Assembly: GCA_965116465.1 (NCBI GenBank) | Contig: OZ220687.1 | Location: forward strand, 620,001-684,000 | Length of the DNA: 64,000 nucleotides | Direction of reading: 5' to 3' | Source: VXNF01 sp965116465 | GTDB lineage: Bacteria > Actinomycetota > Acidimicrobiia > Acidimicrobiales > CATQHL01 | In this document: positions 42,500-50,777 of the stretch, in pieces | How the letters are laid out: each line of letters starts with the position of its first letter | Position numbering within the stretch: the first letter of the stretch is position 1 | Notes under the pieces: generated by a model | Seen by the model: the letters and a program-made list of their open reading frames with translations, nothing else | Told to the model about the DNA's origin: nothing | Database searches by the model: none | Made by a program: the position numbers and the translations under genes

Positions 42500-42904
42500 G
42501 TGGGGGCAGCGGCACTTGCGATCGCCATAGCAGTCGTGCACGGGTTGGGGATCGTCTTCCTCATCGCGGGCGCGCCGCCGGCCGCACGCAGGCGCCGGCT
42601 GATGCGGTGGTACCTGCTGGTGGTGGCGCCGACCGCCGCGGTCAACCTCGCCGGGCAGCCGTGCCCGCTGACGGTGTGGGAGAAGTACTTCTGGCGCCTG
42701 GCGGGCGAAGCGCCGTACCAGGGAGGCTTCGTCTCCCGGTACTTCGTGGAGCCGTTCCACTCTCCCGGGCTGCGGCCCGGCGACGAGACACTCATCCTGA
42801 TCGCCGTCGTGGCGTGGTGCCTGGTGTGGCTGTCGTACGCCGCAATCAGGCGCCTGAGGTTGCGATCCCGGTCCGAGAGCCGATCAGCACGGGTCGCCGC
42901 TTAG
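42500..42904 (+). CDS. DUF2784 membrane protein
   Basis: 134 residues from GTG at 42500 (a TTG three codons earlier is possible). About three to four membrane segments: ALAIAIAVVHGLGIVFLIAG, WYLLVVAPTAAVNLAGQPCPLTVWE, GGFVSRYFVEPFHSPGL, and TLILIAVVAWCLVWLSYAAI. The PCPLTxxE and GGF motifs mark DUF2784. Function unknown. Divergent from the Tm-1-like gene. Confidence 0.75.
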   Translation: MGAAALAIAIAVVHGLGIVFLIAGAPPAARRRRLMRWYLLVVAPTAAVNLAGQPCPLTVWEKYFWRLAGEAPYQGGFVSRYFVEPFHSPGLRPGDETLILIAVVAWCLVWLSYAAIRRLRLRSRSESRSARVAA

Positions 42905-42913
42905 GATCCGGCC

Positions 42914-43240
42914 ATGATCTTCATCGTCGTGAGATTCAGGACGAAGCCGGAGTGGACCGAGCGATGGCTCGACCTCGTAGCCGGCTTCACCGAGGCCACG
43001 CGGGCTGAGCCGGGCAATCTCTTCTTCGACTGGTCGCGCAGCGTCGACGACCCGAACGAGTTCGTCCTGGTCGAAGCCTTCGAGCCCGACGGCGCCGGGC
43101 CGCACGTCAACAGCGACCACTTCAGGCGGGCCATGGCGGACATGCCCCAGGCGCTCGCCGAGACCCCGCGCATCATCAACACCACCATCGAGGGCGCGAG
43201 CGGCTGGTCGCAAATGGGCGAGCTCACCATCGACCAATGA
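42914..43240 (+). CDS. Antibiotic-biosynthesis-monooxygenase (ABM) fold protein
   Basis: 108 residues: MIFIVVRFRTKPEWTERWLDLV, AEPGNLFFDWSRSVDDPNEFVLVEAF, and a His-containing helix HVNSDHFRRAMADM are the dimeric ferredoxin-like ABM/quinol-monooxygenase pattern. Its stop overlaps the next start by 4 bases (ATGA), tying it to the selenoprotein operon. Confidence 0.85.
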   Translation: MIFIVVRFRTKPEWTERWLDLVAGFTEATRAEPGNLFFDWSRSVDDPNEFVLVEAFEPDGAGPHVNSDHFRRAMADMPQALAETPRIINTTIEGASGWSQMGELTIDQ

Positions 43241-44709
43241 GTGGACCCGTCTCAGCGGAGTCAGGGACGCGGGCCGCGCCACCGTTGCCGGAAGGGTTGG
43301 TGGCGGTCGTCAAGCGCGACTGCCCGACGTGCGAGCTTGTGGTCCCGGTGCTGAAGGACCTGCAGGAGCGAGCAGGACTGACGGTCATCACGCAGGACGA
43401 CCCGGCATTCCCCACCGAGGCCTGCTGGGTCCTGCACGACGCTGACCTGGCCCTCTCCTGGCACAACGACATCGAGACGGTGCCGACGCTGTTGCGGGTT
43501 GTGGACGGCGCCGAGACCGGGCGCACCGAAGGCTGGTCGCGGGCGGACTGGGAGCAACTATCGGGCGTCGACGGCCTGGGCGACGGCCTTCCCGCCCATC
43601 GCCCGGGCTGTGGCTCCCTGACCGTCGACCCGGCGCACGCCGACCGGTTGGCGGCACGCTTCGACGGTTCGGGGCTCCGCAGCCGGCGCGTCGAGCTGGC
43701 CTCCCAGGAGGACCCCTGGGAGGCGATGTGGGACCGGGGTTGGTCAGACGGGCTGCCCGTGGTGCCGCCGACCGCCGAGCGGGTGTTGCGGATGCTGGAG
43801 GGCACAACCCGGCGTCCCGACGACGTCGTGGCCACCGTGCCGCCCGACCTCGCCGAGTGCACCGTCGAGAAGGTGTCCGTCAACGCCGTCATGGCCGGTT
43901 GCCGTCCCGAGTACCTGCCGGTCGTGATCGCCGCCGTCGAAGCGATCTGCACCGACGAGTTCAACATGCACGGCGTTCTGGCGACCACCATGAGCGTGGG
44001 GCCGGTCCTCATCATCAACGGCCCGGTGGCCGAGCGCATCGGCATGAACACCGGCATCAACGCCCTCGGCCAGGGCAACCGGGCGAACTCCACGATCGGC
44101 CGGGCCACCCAACTGGTGGTACGCAACGTCGGCGGTGGGTGTCCCGGCGCCGCGGACCGGGCCACCCTCGGCTCGCCGGCCAAGGTCGGTTTCTGCATCG
44201 CCGAGGCCGAGGACTCCTCGCCGTGGACGTCGCTGGCCCAGAGCCGCGGCTGGCGGCCCGATCAGTCCACGGTGACCGCATTCGCCGGCGAGTCGCCCCG
44301 GATCCTCTTCGACGAGCGCTCCCGCAGCCCCGAGTCACTCACCAAGCACCTGGCGCTGGCGCTGCGGGCAACGGCGTCGCCCCGGGTGATGCTGGCCCTG
44401 GACGGGATGCTCGTCATCCCGCCCGAACACATGGCCCGCTTCGCCGAGGCCGGCTGGACCCGGGACCGCTTCATGGCCGAACTCAGCGAGGAGTTGCTGG
44501 TCGACGCCGACGAGCTGATCGCCGGCACGGACGGGATCGAAGCCGGACTCCCACCTGAAGCCGCCGGGAAGCGCATCGGGAAGTTCCGACCCGGAGGTCT
44601 GCTCGTCGTCCACGCCGGCGGCCCCGCGGGACCGTTCAGCGCGATCATGGCCGGCTGGGTCAACGGTCCCCGCGGCAGCGATCCCGTCACCCGCGAGATC
44701 GTCCCGTGA
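43237..44709 (+). CDS. Thioredoxin-like plus UGSC-operon partner protein
   Basis: 490 residues. Residues 20-110 form a thioredoxin-like domain with the redox pair C29-P-T-C32 in VVKRDCPTCELVVPVLKDL. The larger remainder (from about 165) has ALWDRGWSDGLPVV-like WDRGWSDGLPVVPPTAERV, SVNAVMAGCRPEYLPVV, GINALGQGNRANSTIGRA, and NVGGGCPGAADRATLGSPAK. I know this second part only as an uncharacterised domain that co-occurs with UGSC selenoproteins. The coupled ABM gene upstream and the selenoprotein 40 bases downstream suggest a redox system. Confidence 0.7.
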   Translation: MSGPVSAESGTRAAPPLPEGLVAVVKRDCPTCELVVPVLKDLQERAGLTVITQDDPAFPTEACWVLHDADLALSWHNDIETVPTLLRVVDGAETGRTEGWSRADWEQLSGVDGLGDGLPAHRPGCGSLTVDPAHADRLAARFDGSGLRSRRVELASQEDPWEAMWDRGWSDGLPVVPPTAERVLRMLEGTTRRPDDVVATVPPDLAECTVEKVSVNAVMAGCRPEYLPVVIAAVEAICTDEFNMHGVLATTMSVGPVLIINGPVAERIGMNTGINALGQGNRANSTIGRATQLVVRNVGGGCPGAADRATLGSPAKVGFCIAEAEDSSPWTSLAQSRGWRPDQSTVTAFAGESPRILFDERSRSPESLTKHLALALRATASPRVMLALDGMLVIPPEHMARFAEAGWTRDRFMAELSEELLVDADELIAGTDGIEAGLPPEAAGKRIGKFRPGGLLVVHAGGPAGPFSAIMAGWVNGPRGSDPVTREIVP

Positions 44710-44749
44710 TCCCCCACCCACCGCTCCCCCACCGTCAGGAGGCTGCACG

Positions 44750-45262
44750 ATGACCACCGTCCTCGATCCAACCGCCGAGCGCGCACCGACCGATCGGCAG
44801 CAGGTGGCCCGGCCCGAGTCGCTGGTGGGACGCACCGTCGGGCTGCTCGACATCTCCAAGCCTCGTGGCAACCTGTTCCTCGACCGGATCGACGAACGTC
44901 TCACCGAACTGGGCGCCAGCGTGAACCGCTATACCAAGCCCGCCTACACCAAGCCGGCCCCGGCCGACCTGCGCCACGAGATCGCCGTGACCTGCGATGC
45001 GGTGATCGAGGCTCTGGCCGATTGAGGATCCTGCGTGTCGTGCAGTGTGCACGACGTCAGCGATCTGGAGCGCCGCGGCACGCCGGCCGTGTTCGTGCTG
45101 TCCGAGCACTTCGCCACCGCGGCAAGCACGCAATCAGAGGCACTCGGCTTCGACGCCGCCACGGTGTTCACGCGCCACCCCATCCAGGACCGCACCGACG
45201 AGGAGATGGTGGCCATCGCCGACGCCGCCTTCGACGACCTGGTCCGGGCACTGTCGGGCTAG
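44750..45262 (+). CDS. UGSC-family selenoprotein (in-frame UGA = Sec92)
   Basis: 170 residues if TGA at 45023-45025 is read as selenocysteine. Before it: TVGLLDISKPRGNLFLDRIDERL and AVTCDAVIEALAD; then U92-G-S-C-V-S-C; after it the same frame continues as SVHDVSDLERRGTPAVFVLSEHF and FTRHPIQDRTDEEM to a stop at 45262. The domain is meaningless if cut at the TGA, and U-G-S-C is the name-giving motif of a known selenoprotein family. A perfect hairpin follows the TGA (45037-45055). AGGAGG lies 7 bases before the ATG. Probably a thiol/selenol redox enzyme; no sel genes are in this window. Confidence 0.9.
45037..45055 (+). promoter_or_regulatory. Bacterial SECIS-like hairpin
   Basis: GTCGTGC-AGTGT-GCACGAC, a perfect stem with a G-U-containing loop, starts 12 bases after the UGA. 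bSECIS elements bound by SelB lie at this distance inside the coding region and expose a loop G-U. It also encodes protein residues, as in fdhF-type genes. Confidence 0.75.
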
Positions 45263-45269
45263 GAGTCGC

Positions 45270-46115
45270 TCAGTAGACCTCGGGCACGAACGTCTGGTCC
45301 GACATGGGCGGGCGGACGTAGCCGACCCGCTCCTGGCGCTCCGGCACCTCGACCTCCTCCCACGGGACGTCCTCGTAGGGGATGAGTGACAGCAGGTGCG
45401 AGATGCAGTTCAGCCGGGCCGCCTTCTTGGAGTCGGCGTTGACCACGTACCACGGCGCCTGCTTGATGTCGGTGTGCGCGAACAGCGTGTCCTTGGCCTT
45501 GGAGAACTCCACCCAGCGGGCCCGGCCCTCCAGGTCCATCTCCGATAGCTTCCAGCGCCTCTTCGGATCGTTGATCCGGTTCTGGAAGCGGCGCTCCTGC
45601 TCGGCGTCGCTCACCGAGAACCAGTACTTGATGACGATGATCCCCGACCGCACCAGCATCCGCTCGAACTCGGGGCAGGAACGCAGGAACTCGCGGTACT
45701 CCTCCTCGGTGCAGAACCCCATCACGGGCTCCACGAGGCCGCGGTTGTACCAACTCCGGTCGAAGAGCACCATCTCCCCTGCCGCCGGCAACTCCTCCAC
45801 GTAACGCTGGAACCACCACTGGGTCTTCTCGCGGTCGCTGGGCGTCCCCAGCGCCACCACCCGCGCCACTCGAGGGTTCAGCCGCTCGGTGATCCGCTTG
45901 ATCACCCCGCCCTTGCCGGCGGCGTCACGACCCTCGAAGATGACCACCACCTTGAGCCCCTGGTGGCGGATCCAGCGCTGGAGCCGCACGAGTTCCTCCT
46001 GCAGGCGGGCCAGCTCCCGTTCGTAGTCCTTCGCCTTGATCCTCTTGCGCGACTCGCCGGCCGGCGCGTCCGAACCGGCGGTATCGAGCACGTCAACACC
46101 CGGGTCCACGCTCAT
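45270..46115 (-). CDS. ppk2: Polyphosphate kinase 2
   Basis: 281 residues. Walker A EGRDAAGKGG (61-70), FDRSWYNRG (118-126, Walker B/lid), and YWFSVSDAEQERRFQNRINDP are PPK2 class I marks. Transfers phosphate between polyphosphate and nucleoside diphosphates, usually to make GTP or ATP. Converges with the selenoprotein gene 7 bases apart. The 46116-46391 spacer shows no gene. Confidence 0.95.
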   Translation of the reverse strand: MSVDPGVDVLDTAGSDAPAGESRKRIKAKDYERELARLQEELVRLQRWIRHQGLKVVVIFEGRDAAGKGGVIKRITERLNPRVARVVALGTPSDREKTQWWFQRYVEELPAAGEMVLFDRSWYNRGLVEPVMGFCTEEEYREFLRSCPEFERMLVRSGIIVIKYWFSVSDAEQERRFQNRINDPKRRWKLSEMDLEGRARWVEFSKAKDTLFAHTDIKQAPWYVVNADSKKAARLNCISHLLSLIPYEDVPWEEVEVPERQERVGYVRPPMSDQTFVPEVY

Positions 46116-46391
46116 GTGCGAAGAGTACGTCCCGCCCGCGACCCCGGCAATCGAAACCGGGTAGGACCCCGCCGCAGACGCATGTTGCAGCGACGGGTGA
46201 GGCCCGTCGAGTGCGCGCAGCCGGTGGGAGGATCAGACGAGCAGGCCGAGGGGAACGGCGTCGGGCCCACGACAGCGATGGAGGCAGTCGGCAGCGGCTA
46301 TTCCTGGAAACCGACGGCTCGGCGCGGCAACTGAGCGATTCCCGAGCGGATTCGCGATGTCGATCGTCGGCGTCGATCGCTGTTCATCGCC

Positions 46392-47687
46392 TCATCGACT
46401 ATCCATCATCCCTTCTTCTTCGGATGCCGGAGGGGGTTGCTCCCACGGCCAGAGGGAGCCCATCAGGGTCATTTCCGACATCAGCTCCTCGGTCTTTGGA
46501 ACCCTGTGGGCATACGTGTCGGCTGTGACCACGATCCTTCGATCCGTCACCGCCGCGGTCGTCCAGTCCACCCAGACCTCCGCGCCCCCGCCTGCGTCGG
46601 CGAGATGGGCGACGCCATCGCTGCTGAGACCCGCGAATCGCAGATCCACATTCGGCAAGAGCGTCATGATCGACCAGGCTGCCGGGGTTGCCACGACATA
46701 GTCGTTCTCGGGGTTCTCCACCCCGAGCACCCGGGGCAACACGCTCACGGTCCCGTCTCCGTGGACGACGTATCTTGTGGCGACGATCCGGCCGACGACC
46801 ATCGACGCACTCGCCGTCGCTCCATCGGCATCGGTCACCTGCACCCGGACATCGATCGGGTCGTACAGATCGAGCCGGTACACGGGACCGTCCGCGACCG
46901 GATCCGGATTGGCACACGCCATCCGGAGCACTCCCGACTCGTCGGTGCTCCGGGATGCCGCGTGGGGGCTCGAGATCACGTACGGGCCGCGCCCACCGAA
47001 GACCGTGTAGTTCACGCCGAACCTCGCGACCTCGGTACGACTCCTGACGGGATCGGGATCGTCGTAGCTGCGCACCTCGCCCGGTCGCTCGACCCGGCAG
47101 TACGCGAACGACGAGAGCACAATGCTCAGCGGCTGAGAGTCAGTGCTCACCGACGGGGATACGGCGTCATCTCCGAAGGAAACCGTTACATCGGCGCCGG
47201 ATGGTGGTGCGCCATCGTCGATGGGGGACATCTCGTCGGCACCGCCGGTGGCGCGCGGCGAGGTCTCCCCGCCGGTGGCGCGCGCCGCGGTCTCCCCGCC
47301 GGGCCTCGCCGCGAGTGACAGGACGTTGAATCGCTGAGAGGCGCTGCCGGCGGCGTTGCCGGCTCGGACCTCCACAGACACCGAGCCGGCGGCCAGTGCG
47401 GTCAACTCGACCACCGAACCCGTCACCGAGACGCTCACCACTGCCTGATTGCTCGACCTGGCCGTGTAGGAGTCCACCGCGCCGGTGAAGGCCGCGGACG
47501 CATCCAGCTCGCGCACCTCGCCAACCGAGAGCCACGTGAACTCGAATGCCTGACCCCGCCGGGGCGGCTCTGGCTGTGCGGAGACGGTGCCCGCCGGCAC
47601 GACCACGACCAGGGCGGCCAGTCCGAGTGCCACCGAGCACGTAGCCATGCGCCGCAGCACATTCCCCGGGACGAGTCTCGACGCCAT
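46392..47687 (-). CDS. Secreted protein with Ig-like (BIG2-type) domain
   Basis: 431 residues from ATG at 47687. Signal peptide RRMATCSVALGLAALVVVVPAGTVSAQ. FTWLSVGEVRELDASAAF, AVVSVSVTGSVVELTALAAG and SVSVEVRAGNAAGSA are a bacterial Ig-like fold as found in cell-surface proteins. A short tandem repeat (ARATGGETSPRATGG; 47249-47302) separates it from a larger region I do not recognise (ADVTVSFGDD...). Several related secreted proteins can occur per genome in such lineages; function unknown. Confidence 0.72.
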   Translation of the reverse strand: MASRLVPGNVLRRMATCSVALGLAALVVVVPAGTVSAQPEPPRRGQAFEFTWLSVGEVRELDASAAFTGAVDSYTARSSNQAVVSVSVTGSVVELTALAAGSVSVEVRAGNAAGSASQRFNVLSLAARPGGETAARATGGETSPRATGGADEMSPIDDGAPPSGADVTVSFGDDAVSPSVSTDSQPLSIVLSSFAYCRVERPGEVRSYDDPDPVRSRTEVARFGVNYTVFGGRGPYVISSPHAASRSTDESGVLRMACANPDPVADGPVYRLDLYDPIDVRVQVTDADGATASASMVVGRIVATRYVVHGDGTVSVLPRVLGVENPENDYVVATPAAWSIMTLLPNVDLRFAGLSSDGVAHLADAGGGAEVWVDWTTAAVTDRRIVVTADTYAHRVPKTEELMSEMTLMGSLWPWEQPPPASEEEGMMDSR

Positions 47688-47844
47688 GACACACCTTCTC
47701 GGATGGCAATGGTTTCGAAATCGCACACTATCCGGACCTCCCGCGGGACACCACTGCCGGGAACCGACAACGACTGGTTTCCCAGCCCGCCAGGCGGGGT
47801 ACGCCACCCGCCGGGGCTGAAGGCGGATCGAGGCGGCCGGCCGG

Positions 47845-49371
47845 TCAGACCGGGGGGATGCCGTGGTGGCGGTGGGAGAAGTGGCGGTCCTTGCCGGCGG
47901 CGAGGGCCAGGCGGCGGATGACCTCGTCGCGCAGTTCCTGCGGTCGCACGACGGCGTCGATGACCAGGTCCGAGGCCAGGCGCAGCAGGTCCACGTCGGC
48001 CTCGTAGGCCTCTCGCTGGGCGGCGACGTAGGCCTCCCGCTCGTCGGGATCGGAGATGGCGGCGATCTTGTTGGCGAACACGGCGTTGACGGCGGCCTCG
48101 GGACCCATCACGGCGATCGAGGCGCTGGGCAGCGCCAGGCAGGCGTCGGGATCGAAGGCCGGTCCGCACATGGCGTACAGCCCCGCGCCGTAGGCCTTGC
48201 GCACGATGACCGAGACCTGCGGCACCGTGGCCTCGGAAACGGCGGTGATCATCTTGGCGCCGTGGCGGATGATGCCGCCCCGCTCCACCTCGGTGCCGAT
48301 CATGAAGCCCGGCACGTCGCACAGGTACACCAGCGCCACGTTGAAGGCGTCGCAAAGCCAGATGAAGCGTGCCGCCTTGTCGGCCGAGTCGCTGAACAAC
48401 ACCCCGCCCTTGATGGCCGGGTTGTTGGCCAGGATTCCCACCGCGTTGCCGTCGAGACGGGCCAGGCCCACGATCAGCTCGGGGGCGAAGTCGGGCTTCA
48501 GCTCGAAGAAGCTGTCGGCGTCCACGAGCCCGTCGATGACCCGGCGCATGTCGTAGCCCCGCGTCGCCTCGGCGGGTATCGCCGAGCCGTCCAGAACACG
48601 TGACGGCGGCACCGATTCCATCGGCGGGGGCGGCTCGCGCCAGCAGGTGGGCAGGTAGGAGAACCACGCCCTGGCCGCCTCGATGGCCGACTCGTCGTCG
48701 GCGAAGAGGTTGTCGCCGCAGCCCGAGACGGTGGCGTGCATGCGGGCACCACCCATCTCCTCCAGCGACACCACCTCGCCGATCACCACCTCGGCCATGC
48801 GCGGCGACCCCAGGTACATGGAGGCGTTGGCCTCCACCATGAACACCACGTCGCAGAACGCCGGGATGTAGGCACCGCCGGCCGCCGAGGGCCCGAACAG
48901 GCAGCAGATCTGCGGCACCCGCCCCGAGAGCCGTACCTGGTTGTAGAAGATCCGCCCCGCCCCGCGCCGGCCGGGGAACAGATCCACCTGGTCGGTGATC
49001 CGGGCGCCGGCGGAGTCGATCAGCCAGAAGATCGGCAACTCGTTGGCCAGGGCCACCTCGGTGGCGCGGATGATCTTCTCGACGGTGCGGGCACCCCACG
49101 AGCCGGCCTTCACCGTCGGATCGTTGGCCACGGCCACGGCGGGACGGCCCTCCACCAGGCCACGGCCCGTGATCACCCCGTCGGCGGGCAGCCCGTCGGC
49201 CGTGGCGTTGGCGAGCTGCGCGTCCTCCACGAACGTGTCGGCGTCGAAGAGCAGCGCCAAGCGATCCCGCACGTACAGCTTGTTCTGGCGGGCCAGCTTG
49301 GCGGCGCCCGCCTCGGTGGGACCCTCGGTGGCGGCCCGCGCCTGCGCCAGCCGTCGAGCCGCGTCGGTCAT
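47845..49371 (-). CDS. Acyl-CoA carboxylase carboxyltransferase (beta) subunit
   Basis: 508 residues. KLYVRDRLALLFDADTFVED, DSAGARITDQVDLFPGRRGAG, GPSAAGGAYIPAFCD, VIDGLVDADSFFELKPDFAP, NNPAIKGGVLFSDSADKAARF, and DVPGFMIGTEVERGGIIRHGAKM cover both crotonase-like halves. Transfers carboxyl from biotin to an acyl-CoA (propionyl, methylcrotonyl or similar). The biotin-carrying subunit is not adjacent. Confidence 0.92.
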   Translation of the reverse strand: MTDAARRLAQARAATEGPTEAGAAKLARQNKLYVRDRLALLFDADTFVEDAQLANATADGLPADGVITGRGLVEGRPAVAVANDPTVKAGSWGARTVEKIIRATEVALANELPIFWLIDSAGARITDQVDLFPGRRGAGRIFYNQVRLSGRVPQICCLFGPSAAGGAYIPAFCDVVFMVEANASMYLGSPRMAEVVIGEVVSLEEMGGARMHATVSGCGDNLFADDESAIEAARAWFSYLPTCWREPPPPMESVPPSRVLDGSAIPAEATRGYDMRRVIDGLVDADSFFELKPDFAPELIVGLARLDGNAVGILANNPAIKGGVLFSDSADKAARFIWLCDAFNVALVYLCDVPGFMIGTEVERGGIIRHGAKMITAVSEATVPQVSVIVRKAYGAGLYAMCGPAFDPDACLALPSASIAVMGPEAAVNAVFANKIAAISDPDEREAYVAAQREAYEADVDLLRLASDLVIDAVVRPQELRDEVIRRLALAAGKDRHFSHRHHGIPPV

Positions 49372-49611
49372 CGCATCCCCCGCACGAACTCAGCCTACGG
49401 CTGCACCTCAAGCCTGGGCCATTTCTGCGGCGAATCGGCGAGAAACCCGCGAATGGGGATGCCGAGACACATCGGCGGGCTGGCATAGAGCGTGTTCGGC
49501 GATCGAGCCGTCCCCGTGCAGCCGCGCGAGCCTGCAACCGGCGAGAATGAACACATCGAGGAGTTAGGCCTGCGCGACACCGCCAACATCGAGCACGCCT
49601 GAGGAGATCCG

Positions 49612-50754
49612 ATGGAATTCACACCCGAGCAGGAGGAGTTCCGGGCGGTCGTACGCGATTTCGCCCTGCAGCGCATCGCGCCGCACGCCGAGACCTGGGA
49701 CCGCGAGCAAACCTTCCCGACCGACGTGGTCCTCGAGATGGGCGAGTTGGGCCTTTTCGGGCTGGTCTTCCCCGAGCGCTGGGGTGGGGCGGACGCCGGC
49801 CTGACCACGCTGTGCCTGGCGATCGAGGAGATCGGGCGGGTGGACCAGTCGCTCGGCGTCACCGTGGAGGTGGGCGCGCTGGGAGCCGAGCCGATCCACC
49901 GCTACGGGACCGAGGCTCAGCAGGAGCGCTGGCTCCCCGACCTCGTGGCAGGCCGGGCGCTGTCGGGCTTCGGCCTGACCGAGCCCGGGGGCGGCTCGGA
50001 CGCCGCCGCCACCGAGACCCGCGCCGAGTTCCACCACGGCGCCGGCGGCGGGAAGTGGGTACTGAACGGGGCGAAGGCGTTCATCACCAACTCCGGCACG
50101 CCCATCACGAGCGTCGTCACCATCACCGCCCGGACCGGACCGGAGGAGATCTCCAACATCATCGTGCCCTCGGGCACCCCCGGCTTCACCGTGGAATCGC
50201 CGTACCGCAAACTGGGTTGGCACGCCTCGGACACCCACGGCCTGACGTTCGCCGATTGTGCGGTGCCGGCGGACTGCCTTCTGGGGGAGCGGGGCAAGGG
50301 CGTGGCTCAGTTCCTGCGGACCCTCGACGGCGGGCGCATCGCCTTCGCCGCCCTCGCCGTCGGGCTCATCGCGGGCTGCCTCGACGAGTGCCTCGCCTAC
50401 GCCACCGACCGCAACGCCTTCGGCAAACCCATCGGCGCCCACCAGGCCATCGCCTTCAAGTGCGCCGACATGGCAGTGGCTCTGGAGACGTCCCGCCTGG
50501 CGACCTACGAGGCGGCGCGCCTCTACGACGAGGGGAGGCCGTACCGCCGCGCGGCGGCGATCGCCAAGCTGGCAGCCAGCGAGGCGGCCGTGACCGCAGC
50601 CCGCGAGGCAACCCAGATCTTCGGCGGCTACGGCTTCATGGACGAGAGCCCCGTGAGCCGCTTCTACCGCGACGCCAAGATCCTCGAGATCGGTGAGGGC
50701 ACCAGCGAGATCCAGCGCCTGGTGATAAGCCGGGAGCACGGTCTGCCGGTCTGA
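49612..50754 (+). CDS. Acyl-CoA dehydrogenase
   Basis: 380 residues, full length. FTPEQEEFRAVVRDFALQRI, FGLTEPGGGSDAAATETRA, KAFITNSGTPITSVVTI, TDRNAFGKPIGAHQAIAFK, and ILEIGEGTSEIQRLVISRE with the catalytic Glu. FAD-dependent alpha,beta-dehydrogenation of an acyl-CoA. AGGAGATCCG precedes the ATG. It is followed 23 bases later by an acyl-CoA ligase, a degradation pair. The 49372-49611 spacer shows no gene. Confidence 0.95.
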   Translation: MEFTPEQEEFRAVVRDFALQRIAPHAETWDREQTFPTDVVLEMGELGLFGLVFPERWGGADAGLTTLCLAIEEIGRVDQSLGVTVEVGALGAEPIHRYGTEAQQERWLPDLVAGRALSGFGLTEPGGGSDAAATETRAEFHHGAGGGKWVLNGAKAFITNSGTPITSVVTITARTGPEEISNIIVPSGTPGFTVESPYRKLGWHASDTHGLTFADCAVPADCLLGERGKGVAQFLRTLDGGRIAFAALAVGLIAGCLDECLAYATDRNAFGKPIGAHQAIAFKCADMAVALETSRLATYEAARLYDEGRPYRRAAAIAKLAASEAAVTAAREATQIFGGYGFMDESPVSRFYRDAKILEIGEGTSEIQRLVISREHGLPV

Positions 50755-50777
50755 GCGGACCCGACGGGGAGAGACCC

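Noticed and set aside
44750..45025. Selenoprotein gene read as a pseudogene or two short genes split by TGA
   Set aside because: The motif around the TGA (UGSC), the unbroken frame afterwards and the hairpin directly behind it fit selenocysteine far better than a nonsense mutation.
46116..46391. Short open frames between ppk2 and the secreted Ig-like protein
   Set aside because: They lack ribosome sites, homology and codon bias. The stretch is simply intergenic.
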